The notes beneath the pieces were generated by a model. That model was not told the DNA's origin, did no database searches, and saw nothing but the letters and a program-made list of their open reading frames with translations. Position numbers and translations under genes: made by a program. A stretch of 64,000 nt of DNA. It comes from Elysia chlorotica (Eukaryota; Mollusca; Gastropoda; Plakobranchidae). Positions 45,601 to 59,085 of this stretch are shown here, piece by piece. Every line of letters starts with the position of its first letter. The stretch's first letter is position 1. The stretch covers positions 287,807-351,806 of the forward strand of contig RQTK01000516.1 in the NCBI GenBank assembly GCA_003991915.1, read 5' to 3'.

Positions 45601-47032
45601 TATAAATTTCTGCTAAGCTGTGAACCTCTAAGAATACGTTGCCTGGTGCTACTTAATTAACCTGGTGTGTTGATTGATTAGATATATTTTGAAGATTTGA
45701 AACAAAAGATGTATCCATTTTTCAAAAGTATTTCCAAAAGAATCGGAGGCAAAGGAAAAGTTTTGTTTTGAAAAACACATCTGACCTGCATGACAAGTAT
45801 TTTTCACTTTTTCTTGAGTTTTATGTTGACATCTTTCTTTATCATGTCAAGTTTAAGAGTTTTGTTATTTAAATTTTATAAGTGCAAAATGATCATATCT
45901 CAAAACAAATATGTTCTTGACAAAAGAAGCAAGATTTATAGTTGTTCAACATGAAACTGACACCAAGGTTTTTTGTTGTTTTTTAAAATAGTCCAAATAA
46001 AATCTTCATGCATGCTTATTGTGTGATTCATTTCTCTTCAAACAGACACCTTACAAGGAGGCAGAAATGTTTTGATTGGACACTCATAGTTCTTGGTCTT
46101 ATAGGGTATGTCTGTATTTCTATTATTTTTTTCTTCTGAGTTTTCATGTAAGTTTTACCTTTCTCATTTACTTGTATTACAGATACAATTGTTTTTTAGT
46201 TTATTGTTTTTGTTTGTTTTGTTTTGTTTTGTTTTTAGCTAAATTTGTGGTCTTCTCCTTTTTATTTCTCCAATAAAGGATGCCACAACCATATGCTTAG
46301 CCATCTCTCTGTTTATATTTAAATTCTGATTCAATTTTAGTCACATGCAGTTGGAACATTTTCAATTGCTGCCGTGGGCTTAAAGTGTGGAATCCCTTTT
46401 AAAAGTTTTGACGATGCTGTACTTGATGCTGTACTTGATGCTTTATCAAATAAATGCACTTGTAAAATTATGTTTTTCTTGTTTTTTTAACTGAAAAATA
46501 TCTGTTTCGGTCTCTAAATACACATTTCGTATTCATATTCGTATTTATTAAGATGCAAGAGGCTTTGTAGTTTCTTGTTTGATATTTGGAAGGTTGGGGT
46601 ATTTATTAATGTATACTGTATAGAGAGAGCTAGATGAATACATTTTATCAGGAAATCTTTTTCTTGTGTTTTTCAGACATTTACAAGGGTACTCTCATCT
46701 TTTCTTTAATTCTGAATTTATTATTTTTCTGCAGCACTGTCCTAGGTCTATTGGATGCGATGGGCCGAATTAGCGAGCCTGTGATTTCAGATGTGACATA
46801 TGTGACTGATGTGACAGATACACCTTTGGACACACTTGTGGCCAACGTGACCTCCGCCTCTGCTGTAGGTGTTGGTCTGTCTAGCAGGCTGAAAACTGGG
46901 CCTATCTCTAAGCTCAAATCACAGGTGCCTCTTGAAAAGAGTGAAGTGTTTAATGTAACAGACTCTATAGCTCAAGTCACCACGGCAAGAAGGGTCACAA
47001 ATATACTGAAAACACCAAGAGGTGGAGGATGA
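30611..47032 (+). CDS. AAAP-family amino acid transporter (SLC36/AVT3-like)
   Basis: A predicted amino acid/proton or vacuolar-type transporter of about 11 helices and 529 residues. Exons: 30611-30730, 31408-31457, 32192-32384, 33438-33468, 33772-33837, 34736-34802, 35346-35426, 36014-36091, 39846-39915, 40518-40582, 41108-41174, 41633-41681, 42243-42311, 44073-44146, 45148-45299, 46046-46105 and 46735-47032. All phases agree (1590 nt). Family marks: NIFIAFIGAGVLGLPYSFKE (TM1), MSYGDVGYEAMG (loop 2-3), YEGAGLVLSLESS (TM6), GYLSFGPETDQIITLNLP, and FADLMALVGATCCTFLAFVM near the C-terminal helices. All introns are GT-AG except the one after 35426, which starts GCAAGT; the competing GT four bases on would give a stop. 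A tail of about 80 Thr/Val/Ser-rich residues with two NVT sequons follows the last helix. The wording resembles AVT3-type proteins more than vertebrate SLC36 ones; substrate and membrane are not determined. Confidence 0.92.
33887..34319. mobile_element. mariner/pogo-type MITE with TA target site
   Basis: The left end is TA-CAGTGGAAACCTC and the right end is GAGGGTTTCACTG-TA, inverted with few mismatches, in the intron after exon 5 of the amino acid transporter. The TA flanks and CAGTG ends are typical of Tc1/mariner/pogo relatives. There is no transposase frame in the 433 bp. Confidence 0.7.
36161..38020. repeat. diverged segmental duplication A-B/A'-B' in intron
   Basis: Segment A (36161-36443) matches A' (37607-37898), and segment B (37378-37480) matches B' (37916-38020). 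A' and B' are nearly adjacent, while A and B are separated by about 930 bp. The order is that of a tandem duplication whose first copy was later split by an insertion. Confidence 0.7.
36963..37222. mobile_element. inverted-repeat (foldback) element
   Basis: 36963-37003 and 37182-37222 are inverted copies of about 41 bp (core TGTGAGGCAACYAGGGTAAA) with few mismatches around a 178-bp centre. It lies inside the sequence that splits the duplication above. Confidence 0.7.
39151..39175. repeat. poly-C run
   Basis: 25 consecutive C in an intron of the amino acid transporter. Confidence 0.95.
42635..43478. mobile_element. DNA transposon remnant with CAGTGGTC ends and TA target site
   Basis: The left end is TA-CAGTGGTCCCCGCTAAGAAC and the right end is the inverted match TTCTAAGAGGGAGACCACTG-TA. 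The 844-bp interior contains, on the plus strand at about 43289-43430, an acidic frame reading EALRDILMDADSAEWSSDSE, then a stop, then DLDNSGNDPDYLSSGDQES. That looks like the N terminus of a DNA-transposon protein, but the rest is missing. It is a non-autonomous, decayed copy in the intron after exon 13. Confidence 0.7.
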
Positions 47033-50000
47033 ATAGGGGGCAGGCCCAACATTTCATGTTTATTCATAGGTTTTAGTTGTGCCTACATTTGTGATAAAAA
47101 CATCAGTATTTAAGATACATCTCTCAGGAGCAGCTTGTATCTTGCATGTTGTCGAACCAATCTGCCTCCTTTTTTCCTAACACATTTATGTGTGTAGCAA
47201 AAAGGTTATGTTCTCTGTACATTTTCTCAGCGTTCAAGCTGATTTAATTACTAACATCGTATTGGATAGAAAATGTGTTGTCAATATTTAATGCTTGAAC
47301 TTTTCCTGAAGCCAAACAAGGAAAAGTGTATTATTATGTTGAAGAAATATAAACATTTTTCACTTATGTTAATTACAACGAAACATACTGCAAGTAGTGC
47401 AATTATTTCAGTAAATATTTTCTTTTCCAATCATGATGAAGTATTTATGTTGATATCCCTCACTCTGTATATGACTATCTATAATTACAATGATTATGGT
47501 GTCAACTAGAGTTTGTACAACCTTTTGAATAATTATGGACATGTGGTGAAGCAAAGTTAAAATTTCTACTATTTTTTTCTTATTTGTGTTCGTTTGAGGA
47601 CCTGAAATAATCACTGATCTCATATTCATTATTACCTTAAAAAAAGAAAAGGGTCGAATATTTATTATACATGAGTCTGCCAGTGTTAAAGATTAATAAA
47701 CATGTCTCCAATAGAAAATAAATACAGATATTGAACATAAAATGTTGAAATATGTTGAGAGAAAAATTAAGGGGCAAAAAAAACCCCAAAAAGCTGCAAC
47801 ATCTACACATACACACATGTAAATGTAATAAGTGAATGGAGAAATGCTTATCCTTTCGGTTTGGGTTTTTTTGCTGAATAGCAATGTAAATATAAACATA
47901 ACATACATGAACTTTTTCAAAGAGATGAATGTCTATGTACCGGTTTTAATATTCTTTTTGTCTGAACTTATGAGAACAAGAACTTTTGCCCTCCTTATTC
48001 AGTCCTCTTTAAGCTTGTGCCATGGTACTTTCTTTTTTTAATTTTACCTCTCTTTGATTCTAACATATGCTATAGGCATATTGCCCTACATATCAATCTA
48101 AATATTTATTATTTAAAGAACCAATATCACATATAGACAAATGTTTTATTGTTTATCTGTAGAGGATAAAAGAATCCACAAAACTGGCAGGAGATTTATC
48201 TCCAGAGCCACATATCTCATCTCCAGTTTGATAATAAATGGTTCATTAAGAACGCTGCTAATGAACACGTTGGCTTCAATTTAGAGACACTTACAAAAGG
48301 AATTTTTGACAAGAAATCATTTATCATATGGGGGACAAGGGGGGGGGGTGCAAAACATCACAGTCTATTCGTTAAAACCAATCCCTGTAAAATTGTAATC
48401 TTTTTTTTTTCAATTTGAGTTTTTGGTCTTTTTTTAATATTTATTTACTTTGACTGTATTTATTATTTGTATTGGTATGTAGTAGTATATCTTACAGTGC
48501 ACGTGCAAAAAGATGTGAGATTTATAAGTCTATTTATCCTTATTAATTTGCAATGTCTTTTCAGTAGAGGACACTTGCAAATGCTCTTTAATAAGAGTCT
48601 CATTCTTTAGTTCTGATTTCTTTGCCACTTTGTTTGATCTTTTATAAATGTTATCATAGATCAATAATATTATTTACAAATTGCCATATTATTTAATCAA
48701 CATTTTGAGGGAAGGACCGTTTCAGAAGAGTATCAATGCTAGTTCTATTAATGTGTTCATCTCCCAATGAAGAATGTAATCAAAATTTGCAGTAGTGGTT
48801 TCTCAATGTTTGCGACAACTGTCAGCATCAGCGTATGTTTATGTGTTCCCATTTTTTTTAGATAACATTTACAATGAATATCAATCATAGCAACTGCAAG
48901 CCTAGCCAATTTTGTTTATTGAATTCAATGTTTATATAGACTATATATTCTATAATTCTTATATTCGTGTGTGTATATTATTTAAGTCAATATTCAAGTT
49001 GATGTGGCTTAAACTAAGTAGTACAACATAGCTTCAACATAAATCATTAAATATAGTTATCTTTCCAATGATGCCAGTAACTATCACAGCAAGTTCTAAT
49101 GCTAAAAATTTGTTTACAAGAATGAAGTCTCATCTTTAAGTAATTATGTTTATTACTTGGAAGGGCTTTTGTTGCTTTTATATTTGAGCTTTATAGTCTG
49201 TTATGCCTTAGAGAAATATTGGATATATAAGAGTTTAAAATAGATTATTAAAAATTAGTCCCAAATTATTGCTTTTAAATAACATATATTTGTCTATAAC
49301 TCTGAGCAGAATCCAGATAAATATTCATTAAATCCAAACATATGAAAAGTACAATTTAAATCTCGCACCAAATAAACTTGGTTAGAAGACAGTTTAAGTT
49401 TCTGTAGGTTTGAAATCAATGCCAACCTGTTAAACAAATGTGTCCAGCAGATCATAGTACCATTGTGGACACGCCCATCACACATGTCTATCACATTTTT
49501 TATTTATTTACATTTTACATGCCTCAGCCAATTGTATTACTCTATTAGAGAGAATTAGGTATTCCCCTTCCAGTTGGTGGCTGCCCTTTGACAATAACTA
49601 CCAATTAAAATCTTTAGTCTGGTCTTAGTTCAATAACTGGCATGGGTATTTACATAGTGGATCCTGTTACCTAGTCTCAGCTCTAACTTAAACATAGCTT
49701 TACTCATGCAAATTATATATTATTGTAATAAGAAAGCTAAGCATGTATGGTGATATTAGATTTTTGAGATAATAATTATTCTGTTCTCGCAGTATAAATG
49801 TTACTTTTTCCATAATTTCATGGTAACTGTTAGTGTTACAAAAGTATACATGTACGGGTCAATTATGTACAAAGTAATTTTTTGGATTCAATTTCTGACA
49901 TTGCCCTCCAACTGCCTTCCAACTCGTTGTTGATTCAATCAGCATAAGTTTATGGTGTTAATATATATTTTAAAATATTTTATATGTTTTTTATAGGGAC

Positions 50001-52900
50001 TTCCACTAAAATAACTCAAATATTTTTTTTTAATGAAGTGTATTTGTGACCCCTAAAGTACTCGTTATTATGCTTGTGAGTAAAATAAGAGCTTAAAGTT
50101 GCAATGCTAAATTGATATGGGCTACATCTTATGATTTATTGTAGATAAAAATGGAGAGCCTGGCTCTTCTCGGGGTAAAACAGTTAACATAGTGTAATGG
50201 TGCTGAAGAATTAAAATTTTAAAGTGTTATCAGTGTTACATCTACTTTGCATTGAAACAAAAGAGGACATGTTATGTATTGAAAAATGAGGTAAAACTAA
50301 AAGCCTACTTTAGAATATTGAATTTTCTGTTACATTACTTAGAATTATAAAACTGGTATTATGAGTAGTATTTGTCATGCTCGTGGAACAAAAGGAGTGT
50401 GCTTTGAGGTAAATGTAAATTAATGGTGCAGCAAATAGATAGCAAAAATGTTTTAATTTATTCTAGGTTTACTCTTTTTACGATTCCAGAGATGTGATTT
50501 AAATTTAATTGTAATTCAATTATTTCTTTTAATTTGTATTGTATGTACTAGAGTAGTTTTTAAATTAGTTCTAGGCAAGACCAAATAGGGGAGTATTTAA
50601 AATTGTTGACATTTTTCAGAGTGTGAATAAATCAAAGATTCATGGCATGTGCAACTAGATGACTTAGATTTTCAACAATAGCCATTTTAAAATGATACGA
50701 TGTTTTTATTTTTTTCCCTCTTATATCTGTGAAGAGTGCAAAATTCTATGACCACCTTACAAAAAAAAAATACGCCTTTCAATGTTGCCCCTCTGATAGC
50801 ATGGCATATTTCGCCACATTTTATGCTGTATTTACATGACAAAAGGTACATGTATTTACTTAACAATGTAGGTTACTGCTTGTATATAATACAGCTGCAT
50901 TGAAAAGAAATTTTTGTTTTATTTGTTCTATATATCAATTACTGCTAATTATCAGTATAAAATCATGAATCTATAATCTATCAATTGTTTTGCTTATTAC
51001 ATCAGGTGATTTGTAAATACGTAAAGAAATATTAAATTTTAATATAAAACAGGTTGTTTGCGGTGAACAGTTCTCTTTTAAATTTAGTGGGAAGTACATT
51101 ATATATTACCAATGATTATTACATATTACTCAACATTATAAAATACTTATGCATCGGGAATTAGGCTGAGAATACAATTATTAAATTTTTTCTGACATCA
51201 CTGTCATTTCTCTTGATATACAGGCAACTATCCTTTTTGTATACTTGCTTTTCTATTCGGAAACAGAAGATGCTATTAAGCTGAAATGTTAGGCTTTCAT
51301 GTCTCTGTTCATGAACTTATATGATTCGGAAAGTGTTTCGGTCACTCTGTCTCTGTGATTATGTAACAAGATGGTGTCTTTTGAATACAAAAAGAAAGTC
51401 TTCGGCAAAATTGAAATGAATGATAACCCTTTAAATCTAATTGATTATCTTGTATTGTTCATTGTTGGAAATTAGAATGTTGTGGATTTACAAAGTACTA
51501 GTTTGTGTATGTTTACCTTTTAATATTGATATTTCCCATCATTGTGTCATATTATATATGAAGGTTTAAGATGATGGTGTAATACTCAATGGGAGAGATA
51601 TAACCCGTTCACTGGGTAAAGATCTCTGGCTGTTTCAATATCCCACCTGACATGGTTGTCGGTAGGCAGTCACACATGGCTCCAAACTCTTTTCTTGCCT
51701 CTGTCGCTCTAGTCACTCTGTGAGTTACAATCCTACTAGACAGACATGCATTTTAAGGGCATATTGTAGTCCCTTTTATCATTTTTTACTAAGTAGAACT
51801 CTTCAATACATGTTCCTGTTTTTGTAGTTGTTGTAGAGGTATATAAGAATTATTTCTTTTTGCTTGAGTATAACGTGAAGTTTATGATAGCCATTTTAAG
51901 ATTTGATAAAAACAATAGGTGAAAGTACCTTCCCATCTAAGCTATAGGAAATGCAAAAAAGCCAACAAAGAAACTCTAGTATAACAAATGACCATAGACA
52001 TGGAATGCCATCTTTCGATGTCAAAATCTTGTAGGAGAAGTTTTATTTTGGTTTGTATTTTGTATTTCTATGTGCATGAAATGATTGAACAATAAGTCTA
52101 TGTAGTTCTACTGCACCTTGTCTCATTTTGTGACAAAGAAGCGTAATGGAGGTTCTGATTCAATTATTTTTAACCCATGCTCAATCTATTTCACTATTTA
52201 TTGTAATGACATATCTATACACAGTCATATTTTGTTGACTCGTATGTATTTTATTTCTCTATACACTATATTACCATACCGAAAAATATACATAATTGTA
52301 ATTATTAACTAATTAACACTAAGTGTTTTTCTAATGTAGAAATAGAATTATAATAAATAATTCAAAGTTGGGGAATATAATTTTACTTGTGTTTGTTGTT
52401 TTTTTTTTGTTTTTTTTTGCTTTTTCTTTCGGTACTTACGTATTGAAAGCTTAGAGATTGGTTTTGATTTATGTATGTCTCACTTCTTTAACTTCGATAG
52501 TAACTGAAGAGGGTGAACTATTAGATTTTAAAGAGGAAGGCAGAAAACTTTCCTAGACATCTTGTGGTAAGCATTATTAATTTAATTCCATGTTCAATGC
52601 GTCTTAGGATTAATGAAATATCCTATATGGCTACGGGAGCTAATATCTTACAACCAGAATTATGATCAAACCCCAAACATTGCAATAAGAATTTGGACGC
52701 ATAGATCACCACGACATCTATCGTAAGAGGTAACGAGGATTGTAATTATCATTCACCGATGCAGTGCCGTTGGTGGAATGGGTACAATGCTGGAATGTAT
52801 TCCCTGCGTGGGCGAATTTTTTTTCTTCTTGGCCCCATTTGTCAATCCAGCACGTAATGGGTAGATGAGGCTCTGGAGTCCCGGCGAAAATAAAATGCAA
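47033..52900. other. AT-rich 3' flank of the amino acid transporter
   Basis: No gene recognised. It probably begins with the 3' UTR; AATAAA sites occur at 47695, near 48233, near 50627 and near 52355, and I cannot choose between them. The absence of microsatellites and transposons over 5.8 kb, unlike the flanking DNA, would fit a very long 3' UTR, but this is inference. From about 52760 the sequence resembles the body of a short repeat that ends in the CT microsatellite. Confidence 0.4.
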
Positions 52901-52926
52901 TGAGTTTTAGCCATAAATGTAATACG

Positions 52927-53156
<230 letters not shown>

Positions 53157-54780
53157 CAGCCAAATACCACCACTATGGAAGACAGCGGATGTTGTACCAG
53201 TCCCCATAAAGATAATGTTCACAAATATGAATGATCTGCGACCATACACTTGACCCCAGTTGTTATGAAATGGTTTGAAAAGTTAATGGTTAAAATTCGG
53301 AAAAGCGAAGTAGAGAACTGTCTCGATCCACCTTGCATACAAAGCCGGTTGTAGTGTTGAAGACGCTGCCTTAGTGAATAAAAATGCTCTCAAACATTTA
53401 GAAAAGAATCGTACATTTCTTATGTGCGTGTACTTTTTATTGACGTTTCGTCTGCATTCAACTCCATTCATCCACACATGGTTGTTGAAAAGCTAAATGC
53501 CTTGAAGGTAAACAATAATATATATATATGTAGTTTCATGGATGTTGACTTATTAACTGAAAGAAGGTAATGTGTTTAATTGAACAACATAATTTCCAAG
53601 GTTTGTACTTTGAATACTGGAGGTCCGCAGGGTTGCGTACGCTCTCTAACTCTACACAAATGACTATCGCACCCACAACACAGACACGGCATTGATAAAG
53701 ATGCAGATGACACCTGTCATTGAAGGTTTTAACTTTTATTTTAACGTACACATAATCATCCTATTTGAAAGAGTTAGAGAAGTTTGTTAATAAATGGTGT
53801 GAACGTAACTACCTGCAACTGAATTGTTCAAAAACTAAAGAAACAGTAATAGGCTTCAGAAAACAACCAAAACCTGGCCTGAGATAAACGCCATTTTATG
53901 GGAAACCACGTGACTGGCTGAGACAGGAGTCATGGTATCCCCACCCTGTCTCGTGTGTGGCAGCACATAAAATTGTCAGACGTCTGTCTGGGGAACCGTC
54001 CACAATATAGCCTATATAGTGCTGCTGTTGGACGTTAAACCAATCCCAACCCCTCCATTCCATTGGGTGTTTAGAAAGCACGCATGGAAAGTTAACATGT
54101 CAAAACGCGAAAAAAAAAAAAACTATCAGAAACTACTGTCAAAAACTAGATCTATAGGCCTACGTCAAGAAATGAAAAACTTAAAATTTCTCAAATTGGA
54201 CATATCTCATTTTGCCGCGAAACCGTTCGAGTAGAAATTGTAAAATAATAAAATATTTCTATAATTTATTTATATGGCGATATATAATATAAGATTGTAC
54301 AATAATACAAATATCTTGAATTTTTAATAGATGACAAATTGAATTGGCATAAACATGTGATGGCACTATGTAAAAAGTTAAATCAAAGAATGTACTTTTA
54401 TTGAAATTTGAGGTCCTTCAAACTGAATCAAACTATACTTTTTTGCTTCTGTCTCCATGATAGAAAGTATAATATCATAATTATGGTATCAGCTGCTGGG
54501 GTTCAGCTGTCAAAAAAGGCGATGAAAGTAAAAGAATACTATAATCAGAAGAAGGCAGGAAAAATAATTATTATCGAATTAAAAAGCCTGGAAAACATTC
54601 ACTCCTAGACCTGCATGATTAAGCTAAATTCAATTCTACGTCACAGCAAACGCCCCTTTACAATGAGTCTGTACGCTCTGCTCAGGGTAATAAGATCTTG
54701 CAACCCTCTTCAAGAACGGAAAGATATAACAACTCCTTTGTTCCTGTCTCTTTTAGACTTTCTAGAAATATATCAATCAC
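53157..54780 (+). pseudogene. decayed non-LTR retrotransposon reverse transcriptase
   Basis: Frame-broken remains of an RT domain of the Rex/L2/CR1-like non-LTR group. In order: PPLWKTADVVPVP (53161-53200); MNDLRPYTLTPVVMKWFEKL; the block-A match FIDVSSAFNS (53437-53466); TLNTGGPQGC (about 53608-53636); the catalytic ADD (53703-53711) in a shifted frame; KWCERNYLQLNCSKTKE near 53790; and IDDKLNWHKHVMALCKKLNQ near 54330. Several stops and shifts interrupt it. A SINE-like repeat sits between the KTKE block and the IDDKLNW block. The (CT)n tract borders it on the left, so the N-terminal endonuclease part is missing. Confidence 0.85.
53915..54050 (+). mobile_element. SINE-like repeat, copy 2, inserted in the RT pseudogene
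   Basis: It matches 27129-27262: GGCTGAGACAGGAGTCATGG, then CATAAAATTGTCAGACGTC, then ATATAGCCTATATAGTG, ending GTTGGACGTTAAAC. This copy lacks the tRNA-like head, so it is 5'-truncated. Confidence 0.75.
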
Positions 54781-56269
54781 ATTGTATCGTTTCTTGCCTA
54801 CATCTATCTTAATACCATACCACCTGTCCTTATGACATGACATGAAATATGTAATATACAGATTTAACAAAATGAGAAAGATTGTGGAAGGCGTTAGAGA
54901 AAGAGGAGGGGGAGGAGGAGGATGAAGAGGGAGAGAGGGTGCGCGAGTTATCGATGCGTATGCTTCATTAACGTTTTCATGTAAAAGTCAATTTTCCTGT
55001 TGTTGCTGGTATCTCCAACCAAAATTTCCCTCGTGGATGAATCAAAGTTATCTCATCTTATCATCTTATGTTATTATTTTGTTTTTAATGATAATCATTA
55101 TCAAGTCACGTGGTACAAAATGGCTCAACAATGTTCATAATAAACCCAGGACAACAGTCATGAATCATGCAGAGGGTATTGTGAAAGCTGTGGAATGTGA
55201 TTTTCGGACTGAGAGAGGTAGGTGCTGCATGGCGACAGGTTGCTAAAGCGGAATACTTGACTGCTCATGTTCCACTGACAATGTGATATACTTATACTTA
55301 ACACGTAGAGAAAAAGGCGGCCGGGACGATGATCGTGCTCATGATCGTATGTTATGTCAAAGGGTCACATTATAAGTTGACAACGAATCAAGTAGTATGG
55401 AGCATTGGGGTTTGAAATCCATGAAAATTGAAGACGAACTTTTGATTTTACATGGATGCAAAGAAATCGGGGTGTTTTCTTGCTCTTGTTATTGGTGTGT
55501 TGCTTTTTTGTTGTTAACATTAATTTTTAGGTGAATTTAAAATGATGTCCAAAATGACAAAGTAATACAAAAGTGAAATTATGATTTCTTTTTATTTAAA
55601 AACATGTCTTTAGCAGGTCAAATAAGAATTATCTGTATCCGGAATGTCACTAAATGTGGCGTAATCTTAGCTTGAAATTTTCGTTACACATTTTTGTCCT
55701 CATACGTGATTTTCAGTAGCGTAAGCCCATATGTAAGACTTCCCAACTAGAAGACTTTATTGGTACACGTACTACGCGACTCCAGACATGTTTGTAAACT
55801 TCACACCTCATTACAAGATTGACCCAGTTCAAAGTGTAACAATGTGTCTGGTGTAACTCCACTGGCCATTATAGCTGCTGTTCAAACAAAATACATGTGC
55901 CGCCTCTCTCATTTTCGTTTCGGCAAAAATCTCAATTCTATGATCACAAATGTATCGCAACGAACACGTTTGGCAAATCGTCTTGTCTCGACCTAGATAG
56001 TAGATAAGTGTTTACAAGATTACACTCATTTTTCATTTTCCTCCCGCAAATCATTTGTTTGAAGAGTTATGTAACTAACATCGTGTTACACTGTTATACT
56101 GAAATAAATACCATTGAAGTACCAGACTTTGTATAATACACCGAGAAAGTTTGTAAAAATGCTTCACAACACTAGCCCACAAACTCATGAAATTGTTGTC
56201 TTATGACACATATCGCTTGTTGTACAACAAAACCTCCTCTACTCTCTCTCTCTATTTTTCCTCTGTCTG

Positions 56270-56331
<62 letters not shown>

Positions 56332-57899
56332 CTCTCTCTCTCTCTTTCTCTCTCTCTCCGCACTATGTGGGCGTAAAGTTGGTCAAACCGTCACAATGGT
56401 GCTCATAATAGACCTAATTATCGGTCTCTACCTCAAGGTGCGAAGTGAAGTGACTGGGCCAATGAAGTCAAGAGGAGTTACACTTACAGCCTGCGACATA
56501 CACTGACTTGGGATTGTTTGATCCACCTCTCCGTTACGCCTAAGATTACCGCAGTCAACAGCAGCGCGCTCGCTGTAGTCGCTGATAATCCCAGGCCCTA
56601 CCTAATCTGGCGAGTGTGTTTGTGTGTATGAGTGTGGGATCATTTGTGAATTATTGATAAATAATATTGTGATCGGCGATTCTCCTACATGCCACGAAGT
56701 ACGAAAAGATTATCCGATTAAAAATGTGACGTGACGTCATTATTAGACTTACCAAAGACAGATTCGATTGGTTTGTTGTTGTTTTTCTTGTTTTGTTTGT
56801 TTTGTTTTGTTTTTTGGACTAGATATAATTTTCATTATGTATATGGCGTTTTTTTCCTCCTGTTTTAAGTTAATATATTTATTTGTTCGTCTTCTATTCA
56901 CTTTTGTGTATAGGCCTACTGGTTAATCTTTAAAATGTTAATGTGTCGACAGAAATAATATGTTACCCGAGAAACCCCATACCAATGAAAATTACCTAAA
57001 GTGAACTTGAATAGTGTCAATGATTTTTTTATCTCACAGTGCACATGAATGTGATTCAATGTTTATGCTCGAGGGCATGGTAACGTGGCTAAATAAATGA
57101 CTGCGTACGCTTTTCGGATAAACGAAGCTGATATGTACCTATTTACTTCCAAGGGGTTTTTTGGTTGTACAATTAACACCAACACTCAGCAGAGTGTAAT
57201 AATAAGCCCATAAAATATTTTCCGCTTAATAAAATGTCGATAATGGATCCATTAGGAAGGTCTTATACTTATCTTAAAGCTACCTTGGAATATCTTTCTT
57301 CATTTTAAGCAAGAGTCCGTTTCAGATAATAATCGAGAACCTTTAAAAGGATTTTGAAACAAATGCAGAAATATGCCAATTTTTTAAATATATTTTGAAA
57401 ATCGATATGTTAAAATTAATAGTATTGTTGTTGAATCGCTATTCAGATGAAGAATGTATACTATTAAATTAGATCAACATCTGGTGCTCTATCGAGATTA
57501 GTGGTGGGAGAAAAAGACCACGAAAACATGGAATTGTTGGTGACTTGCTGTGTGCCCCCAGCAAGGGCTCAAACTCCAAACATTGACGTCATGCTACGCT
57601 GAAAAATACAACTGGTTCTTAACAATGATTCGAGATACATTCAAGGCTGGGTCGCGTTTCTTTTGTTTCCGCCCGTTAAGTTTCACGAAGAATTAATTTA
57701 GTGACGGGAGATTAACGGGGAAGTTCGGTACGTGGTAAACTACTCCGTTGCGGGCGACTCTAATCCGCCGCTCCTGCCCACGCGCGCTCTGCGTGTTCAG
57801 GGCGTGCTGAGAGGCTGATTGCTGGAGGCTTGTCTTGGGATTAATTTTCATCAAAACTTATTTGTTCATTGATTGCTTAGTTGGTTGGATGAAAAATTA
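54781..57899. other. intergenic sequence, no gene seen
   Basis: Apart from the CT microsatellite at 56242-56358 I see no exon, RNA gene or transposon that I can support. Confidence 0.5.
56242..56358. repeat. (CT)n microsatellite
   Basis: A CT run with minor interruptions at both ends. Confidence 0.95.
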
Positions 57900-58128
57900 A
57901 TGTGCATCGTCAGGAAACAGGCTATCTCGTGGGCGACTACAAAGACCATTGTCTGACAATTTACACGAGTTACCACTCCGAGGCAGAGCAGGTGTACCAC
58001 GACCCAGCCGATCATGTGATGCTGGCTCCGCTCCAACTAGCAGGAAACTAGATAACCTGAATAGGGTTTGAAACCGGGACTGCTGATAAGAAGTGTCGCG
58101 CTCTACCGTTGATCCATGTCGCCCCCTC
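57900..58128 (-). mobile_element. tRNA-derived SINE-like repeat
   Basis: On the minus strand from about 58128: a GGGGGCGACA start, A-box-like TGGATCAACGGTAGAGC, and B-box-like GGTTTCAAACCC about 40 nt later, followed by an unrelated body. The spacing and order match a tRNA-type RNA polymerase III promoter. It is not a functional tRNA because no cloverleaf acceptor stem closes. Confidence 0.65.
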
Positions 58129-58949
58129 CCGAACATTGAATAAACAAAGCTCAATTAGTAGGCATACGTCTCTACTTACTTTTTCTTTCCATAAGTTGCT
58201 ATTTGAACAAAAGTCTGATGCACACTATCTAATCTTTGAATGTATGCATACACAAACTCTAAATTTGTTTACTACAATATACATGTATTGCTTTCTTGAA
58301 GATTGTAAAGCTCTTTATTTTCATTATTGAATTTGTCGCTATAACTCTTTATTAATAATTGTTTGGGTGGCTGGCAGAGGATATGGCCCTAAACTAATTT
58401 CTGCTTCCTTCGACTTAGTAATTTTTTAAGGTTAGCTAACCTGGTTAGTCATCGATCTTAAAATTGTTCCATATAAAACTAGAATAATTGCAACAGCAAT
58501 ACTCGTTACCATTTATTCCATTGAACAAGTTCTAGGTAATTATGTTGGCAAGTTGCTACAATTTATATGCCAAAATGTCATATCATAAATCCTGCATTGT
58601 TGTGATTGTGTGAATCTATTGATTTAAAGAATAGCTTCCAAAGAAAATTCCCACACGCCATCACAAAACTGTTTCGCCATCAGTTGCGCTTGGTCGAAGA
58701 CGTAACGAGGTTTGGCACAGGTTGGTTTGGGTCACGGTGCCATAGACGTTCTTCGGCGACGATGTTTCAAAACTAAAAACAAGCAATCCGGAATGAATCC
58801 AATTGGCTTCATTTGTTTGTTTTTTTAGATCAATACTACTTTTGATGGGTTTAAAGCACAGTGCTATAAATGTCTTTTGTTGTCTTCTTTTTCAAATGAT
58901 TGTTTTAATTGGTATTTTTTAAATTCATTGTTCTAAATAGTAGCACAAT

Positions 58950-59085
<136 letters not shown>

